DNA from: CAYXZP01 sp964469485
Lineage (GTDB): Bacteria > Desulfobacterota > Binatia > UBA1149 > CAYXZP01
DNA: 34,848 nt
Assembly (NCBI GenBank): GCA_964469485.1
Contig: CAYXZP010000011.1
Span: forward strand, 1-34,848
Direction: 5' to 3'
Shown here piece after piece: positions 31,989 to 34,848 of the stretch (position 1 is its first letter; every line of letters begins with the position of its first letter). A program made the position numbers and the translations under genes. Below the pieces are notes generated by a model. It did not search any database, was not told where the DNA came from, and saw only the letters and a list, made by a program, of their open reading frames with translations.

Positions 31989-33665
31989 CTACCCGATGTA
32001 CCCGAGAGCGCGCAGCTTCTCGGCCACGGCGGCTTCCTCGGGGTTGCCGTAATGGAGCACGGCGGCCTGCTCGAGGTTCGACGGGTCCACGGCCGGCGGC
32101 GTCAGAGCGGTGTCGTCGTCGAGCATGTCGGTAAGTGGCCGGCCGTTCATTGCGCCGGTGGCCGCCAGACCGGCCATCGAAAGAACTGTGGCGCCGGCAT
32201 CGCGTATGTCGGCAGCGGCGTAAGATCCGGCCCTGACACCTTTTCCGCCGGCCACCAACATCCCCCGGCTCCGGTGCGAGCCCGACATGGACGTGCCCCG
32301 CTCCCCGGTGATCTCGTCCGGCCGCATACGGCGCACCCCCGCCTTCTCGGCGCCTCCGCGGCTCGGGATAGCGGAGTAGCTGTATCCGTCGGGTTCTCTC
32401 AAGGTCAACAGCAGATCGGGCAACAGACCGACGCAGGGTCCATCGTAGATACTTTCACGCTTGTCGACCGATAGCACCACCGGACCATCGTCGAAGGGAT
32501 CACGCATGGACAACAGATCCTCGGTCAGAGCGGCGATGACATCTTCGCGCTCGTCGCTGCGCACGATGCCGCAGGGGTCGCGGCCTTCGAGGTTGAGACG
32601 GACCGCCGGATGGTAAGAAAGCTCCTCGCTGTAAGCCCGGGTAGCGCCCCAATCGATGCGGGCAAAGCGGCGGGCGGCCTCGAGCGTGCCCACGCCCGCA
32701 CGGGCCCGGCCAAAAAGCCGGGCCTGCCATCGCCGGGGGAGACGGGAAAGAGCGGTGCGCCTTAGCAGCCCGGCGGCCGCCTCGGCGGCTCTGGCCGGAC
32801 CACCGTCGTCGAAGGCGAGCCAACCGCGCCCGGCCAGCCAGGAGTTCCAGGCAACGGCCCGGTCGCTGGCCCCGCCGCTGCCGTGGTCGGAGACCACGAG
32901 CACGGTAGCGGCCGGACCCGCCGCTGTCAGGAGCCGGTCGAGCTCGGCATCGAGCGCACGATAGATATCGCGCACCGCCCCCCCGAAACCGCCACCGACA
33001 TAACGCGGGGACGAGCGGTCGGTAAACTGCCAAAAATGATGGGCCACCGTGTCGGACTCCATGAAGTGGACGGCAAAGAGATCATGATCACCCTCGGAGA
33101 TGAGATCGGCGGCGATACGCCCTCGCTGGCCTATGTCGCGCTTCATGCGGGCAAGCGCCTGACCGTGCCAGCCCGGACCGATACGCGATTGATCGGGCCC
33201 AGAAACCGCCAGATCGCCGTAGCGCGCTCGTAGACGGCCGGCCAGGTCCGGCGGGTGGCTCCAGCCGCGCGCCTGGCTCGACCCGAGCGGTGTGTCGAAT
33301 CCGCAGACCTGCAGGCCGTTGAGTTCCTCGGCCGGGTAGGTAGCCGGAAAACCATACACGCCGACCCGCAAGCCGGAATCGCTGGCAAGCCGCCAGATCG
33401 TCGGCATCCGGCGGTAGCTCGCGTTGACAAAGCGCAGCCCGTAACCGTCCGCCGGAACGGTAAAATCGGTGATCCCGTGCCGCCCCGGATCGGCCGCGGT
33501 CATAAAGCTGGTCCAAGCCGGAAAGGTCGAAGGCGGCCGTGTAGACCTGAGATCACGGCTAGCTCCCGAGGCGAGAAGGCGGGCCAGGCAGGGCAGGTCG
33601 CCGGCGGCCAGCAAGGGCTCGACGAGCTCCAAGGAGGCCCCGTCCCAGCCGACTACGAGGATCAT
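31989..33665 (-). CDS. Alkaline-phosphatase-superfamily phosphodiesterase/pyrophosphatase-like protein
   Basis: The 558-aa protein shows the type I phosphodiesterase/nucleotide pyrophosphatase core: metal-binding VVGWDGAS at the N-terminus, likely nucleophile Thr47 in PPSTFPAWTSF, MESDTVAHHFW and VVSDHGSG for the two metals. It has no signal peptide or membrane helix visible, so it is probably cytoplasmic. It ends with KLRALGYIG, the same tail type as the neighbouring sulfatase-fold protein. Start ATG at 33665, one nt after that protein's stop. The substrate is unknown; context suggests processing of a glycan phosphate or nucleotide-sugar derived group. Confidence 0.85.
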   Translation of the reverse strand: MILVVGWDGASLELVEPLLAAGDLPCLARLLASGASRDLRSTRPPSTFPAWTSFMTAADPGRHGITDFTVPADGYGLRFVNASYRRMPTIWRLASDSGLRVGVYGFPATYPAEELNGLQVCGFDTPLGSSQARGWSHPPDLAGRLRARYGDLAVSGPDQSRIGPGWHGQALARMKRDIGQRGRIAADLISEGDHDLFAVHFMESDTVAHHFWQFTDRSSPRYVGGGFGGAVRDIYRALDAELDRLLTAAGPAATVLVVSDHGSGGASDRAVAWNSWLAGRGWLAFDDGGPARAAEAAAGLLRRTALSRLPRRWQARLFGRARAGVGTLEAARRFARIDWGATRAYSEELSYHPAVRLNLEGRDPCGIVRSDEREDVIAALTEDLLSMRDPFDDGPVVLSVDKRESIYDGPCVGLLPDLLLTLREPDGYSYSAIPSRGGAEKAGVRRMRPDEITGERGTSMSGSHRSRGMLVAGGKGVRAGSYAAADIRDAGATVLSMAGLAATGAMNGRPLTDMLDDDTALTPPAVDPSNLEQAAVLHYGNPEEAAVAEKLRALGYIG

Positions 33666-33666
33666 C

Positions 33667-34848
33667 TCACTGCATGTAGCCGAGAGCCCGCAGCCTCTCG
33701 CGCGACGCCTCGTCTATCTCTCCCACGACCGCGTCCACGGCGGCGGAGGCTGCCACCGCGCGCACAGCCTCGAGGTCGGCCCGCAAGGCGGCGACCTTGG
33801 CCGGCATCCGGCCGGCCAGATCGTCCAACTCGCCGGGGTCCACGGCCAGGTCGTAAAGTTCCACCTCGGCCAGGCCACGAGGGTTGCCCGCGTTGGCCAG
33901 CACCAACTTCCAGGACGCGGTCCTCAGCGACTCCAGCACGTTGCCCTCGTGGTCTTCTTCGGCGTACACGGCGGCCGGCGCCTTGGTCTTGCCGAACAGG
34001 TCACGCCCCTGCCAGGCCGCCGGAGCCTCGATGCCGGCGGCGGCGGCCAGGGTGGGAGCCACGTCCAGCAACCGGGCCAGCTCCCCGGCCCGCGAACTCG
34101 CCGCTTGGCCGGCCCTGAGCTTGACGATGAGCGGAACGTGTATCTGTTCCTCGTAGAGCGTGGTCCCGTGCCACCAGCCGCCGTGCTCGTAGAACTCCTC
34201 ACCGTGGTCGGACGTAAGAAGGATGACGGTACGGTCGTAAACGCCCGCGTCTTTGAGCTCTTCCATCACGGCGCCGAGAAAACGGTCAAGATACTCGATG
34301 TTGGAGACATAGAGACGCTTCAGTTCCGGCGCCTGCGAGGGGTCGGGGTGCGGCGTGTTCACCCGGGCCACGCCATAACCGTTATACGGTATCTCCATGT
34401 AGGGATCGTGAGGGTCCATGTAGTGAATGAGCGAGAAGAAGGGCCGCGTCGAGTGTTCTTCGAGCCACGGCAACGCCGATGCGTTGACGACACCGGCGTC
34501 CTGGTAATAGTTGCTGACCTTCTTCGCGCTCGACAGGAAGCGCTCACGCACCAACCTCAGACCGTTGTACATCGCGAGCTTGGCCGCCGAGTCGGTGGCA
34601 CCGAAGAAGAAGTCGGGTGCGAGGTAACTGTAACGGTCGAATCCCTGTTCGAAGTTGAACGAGGGAGCGACGTTGATGTTGGTGACAAAGCCCGAGGTCC
34701 GGTAGCCGGCCGCCGACATGACCTCTGCCAGCGTGGTCACCTCGTCGGGCAGCAGATCGGTCTTGTACATCACCCGGTGCGAGGCGGCGTACAGAGACGT
34801 CAGAATGGTCGCGATCGAAGGGCGCGTCCAGGATGACTGCGCAAAGGC
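33667..34848 (-). CDS. Sulfatase-fold protein (5'-partial), Thr at nucleophile position
   Basis: The frame is open to the right edge of the window; 393 residues are visible and the N-terminus lies outside. The first visible block, AFAQSSWTRPSIATILTSLY, aligns with the sulfatase CxPSR-LTG region but has Thr where formylglycine-forming Cys/Ser would be and Ile for the Arg. Metal-binding HYMDPHDPY and LLTSDHGEEFYEHGGWWHG follow, with the typical C-terminal sulfatase fold and a final LRALGYMQ. Without FGly it is unlikely to be a classical sulfatase; a phosphoryl or phosphoglycerol-type hydrolase/transferase using Thr is possible. It is the most upstream visible gene of the glycan operon. Confidence 0.85.
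   Translation of the reverse strand, partial: AFAQSSWTRPSIATILTSLYAASHRVMYKTDLLPDEVTTLAEVMSAAGYRTSGFVTNINVAPSFNFEQGFDRYSYLAPDFFFGATDSAAKLAMYNGLRLVRERFLSSAKKVSNYYQDAGVVNASALPWLEEHSTRPFFSLIHYMDPHDPYMEIPYNGYGVARVNTPHPDPSQAPELKRLYVSNIEYLDRFLGAVMEELKDAGVYDRTVILLTSDHGEEFYEHGGWWHGTTLYEEQIHVPLIVKLRAGQAASSRAGELARLLDVAPTLAAAAGIEAPAAWQGRDLFGKTKAPAAVYAEEDHEGNVLESLRTASWKLVLANAGNPRGLAEVELYDLAVDPGELDDLAGRMPAKVAALRADLEAVRAVAASAAVDAVVGEIDEASRERLRALGYMQ

Noticed and set aside
33469..34836. 455-codon open frame on the plus strand opposite the two AP-superfamily genes
   Set aside because: Antisense to frames with clear metal-binding motifs; low-complexity translation.
1..34848. tRNA/rRNA genes, insertion sequences, prophage or toxin-antitoxin modules
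   Set aside because: Looked for tRNA T-arm signatures, transposase motifs and terminal repeats by eye; none seen. MazG here is the pyrophosphohydrolase with no mazEF next to it.

Overview
The window is about 35 kb of dense, high-GC bacterial chromosome with almost no intergenic DNA. Many genes start with GTG, overlap as ATGA or GTGA, and three neighbouring gene pairs converge with stops overlapping or a few bases apart. LpxD, LptE and MurJ indicate a diderm (LPS-bearing) cell. The order nrdR-ribD-ribBA-ribH-nusB-leuS-lptE, next to glyA-rpiB-acpP-fabG-rpmF, resembles the order known from Deltaproteobacteria in the old sense (Desulfobacterota, Myxococcota, Binatota-like lineages). A secreted Cys-rich protein with a Thr-rich linker also fits such uncultured lineages. 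The phylum is an inference, and no species is claimed.

Layout. (1) 1-3231, minus strand: a respiratory quinol:cytochrome c oxidoreductase operon with a 152-aa membrane protein, Rieske protein, b6-type cytochrome b, subunit IV, a 57-aa membrane protein and the start of an anchored coiled-coil protein that runs off the window. (2) 3372-6491, plus strand: comF-purM-purN-rnhC. (3) 6488-8490: a glycosyltransferase and a small conserved protein (minus), divergent from mazG (plus). (4) 8487-10445: murJ (minus) divergent from rpsT (plus), only 18 bp apart. (5) 10451-21763, minus strand: a long housekeeping run, in transcription order lpxD, yceD-like, rpmF, fabG, acpP, rpiB, glyA, nrdR, ribD, ribBA, ribH, a nusB-leuS fusion and lptE. 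(6) 21846-24251, plus strand: hisI-hisG and a secreted lamin-tail-domain protein, facing a small membrane protein (24258-24479, minus). (7) 24642-34848, minus strand: a tight operon of at least nine genes for a surface glycan. It holds two alkaline-phosphatase-superfamily proteins, two GT4 and three GT2 glycosyltransferases, a WbpA-type UDP-sugar dehydrogenase and a WbpP-type C4-epimerase.

The most unusual points are: one uninterrupted reading frame joining NusB to leucyl-tRNA synthetase; a RibBA whose DHBP-synthase half has lost its key catalytic residues while the GTP cyclohydrolase half is intact, with no ribE in the cluster; a housekeeping run lacking plsX, fabH, fabD, fabF and holA where relatives commonly carry them; a fabG with no canonical start codon near its expected N-terminus but a good Shine-Dalgarno before a CTG; a short RNase HIII lacking the usual N-terminal domain; and two adjacent phosphatase/sulfatase-fold proteins that share an LRALGY C-terminal tail. 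No mobile element, CRISPR array, tRNA or rRNA gene was recognised, and no gene-free stretch exceeds 300 bases.
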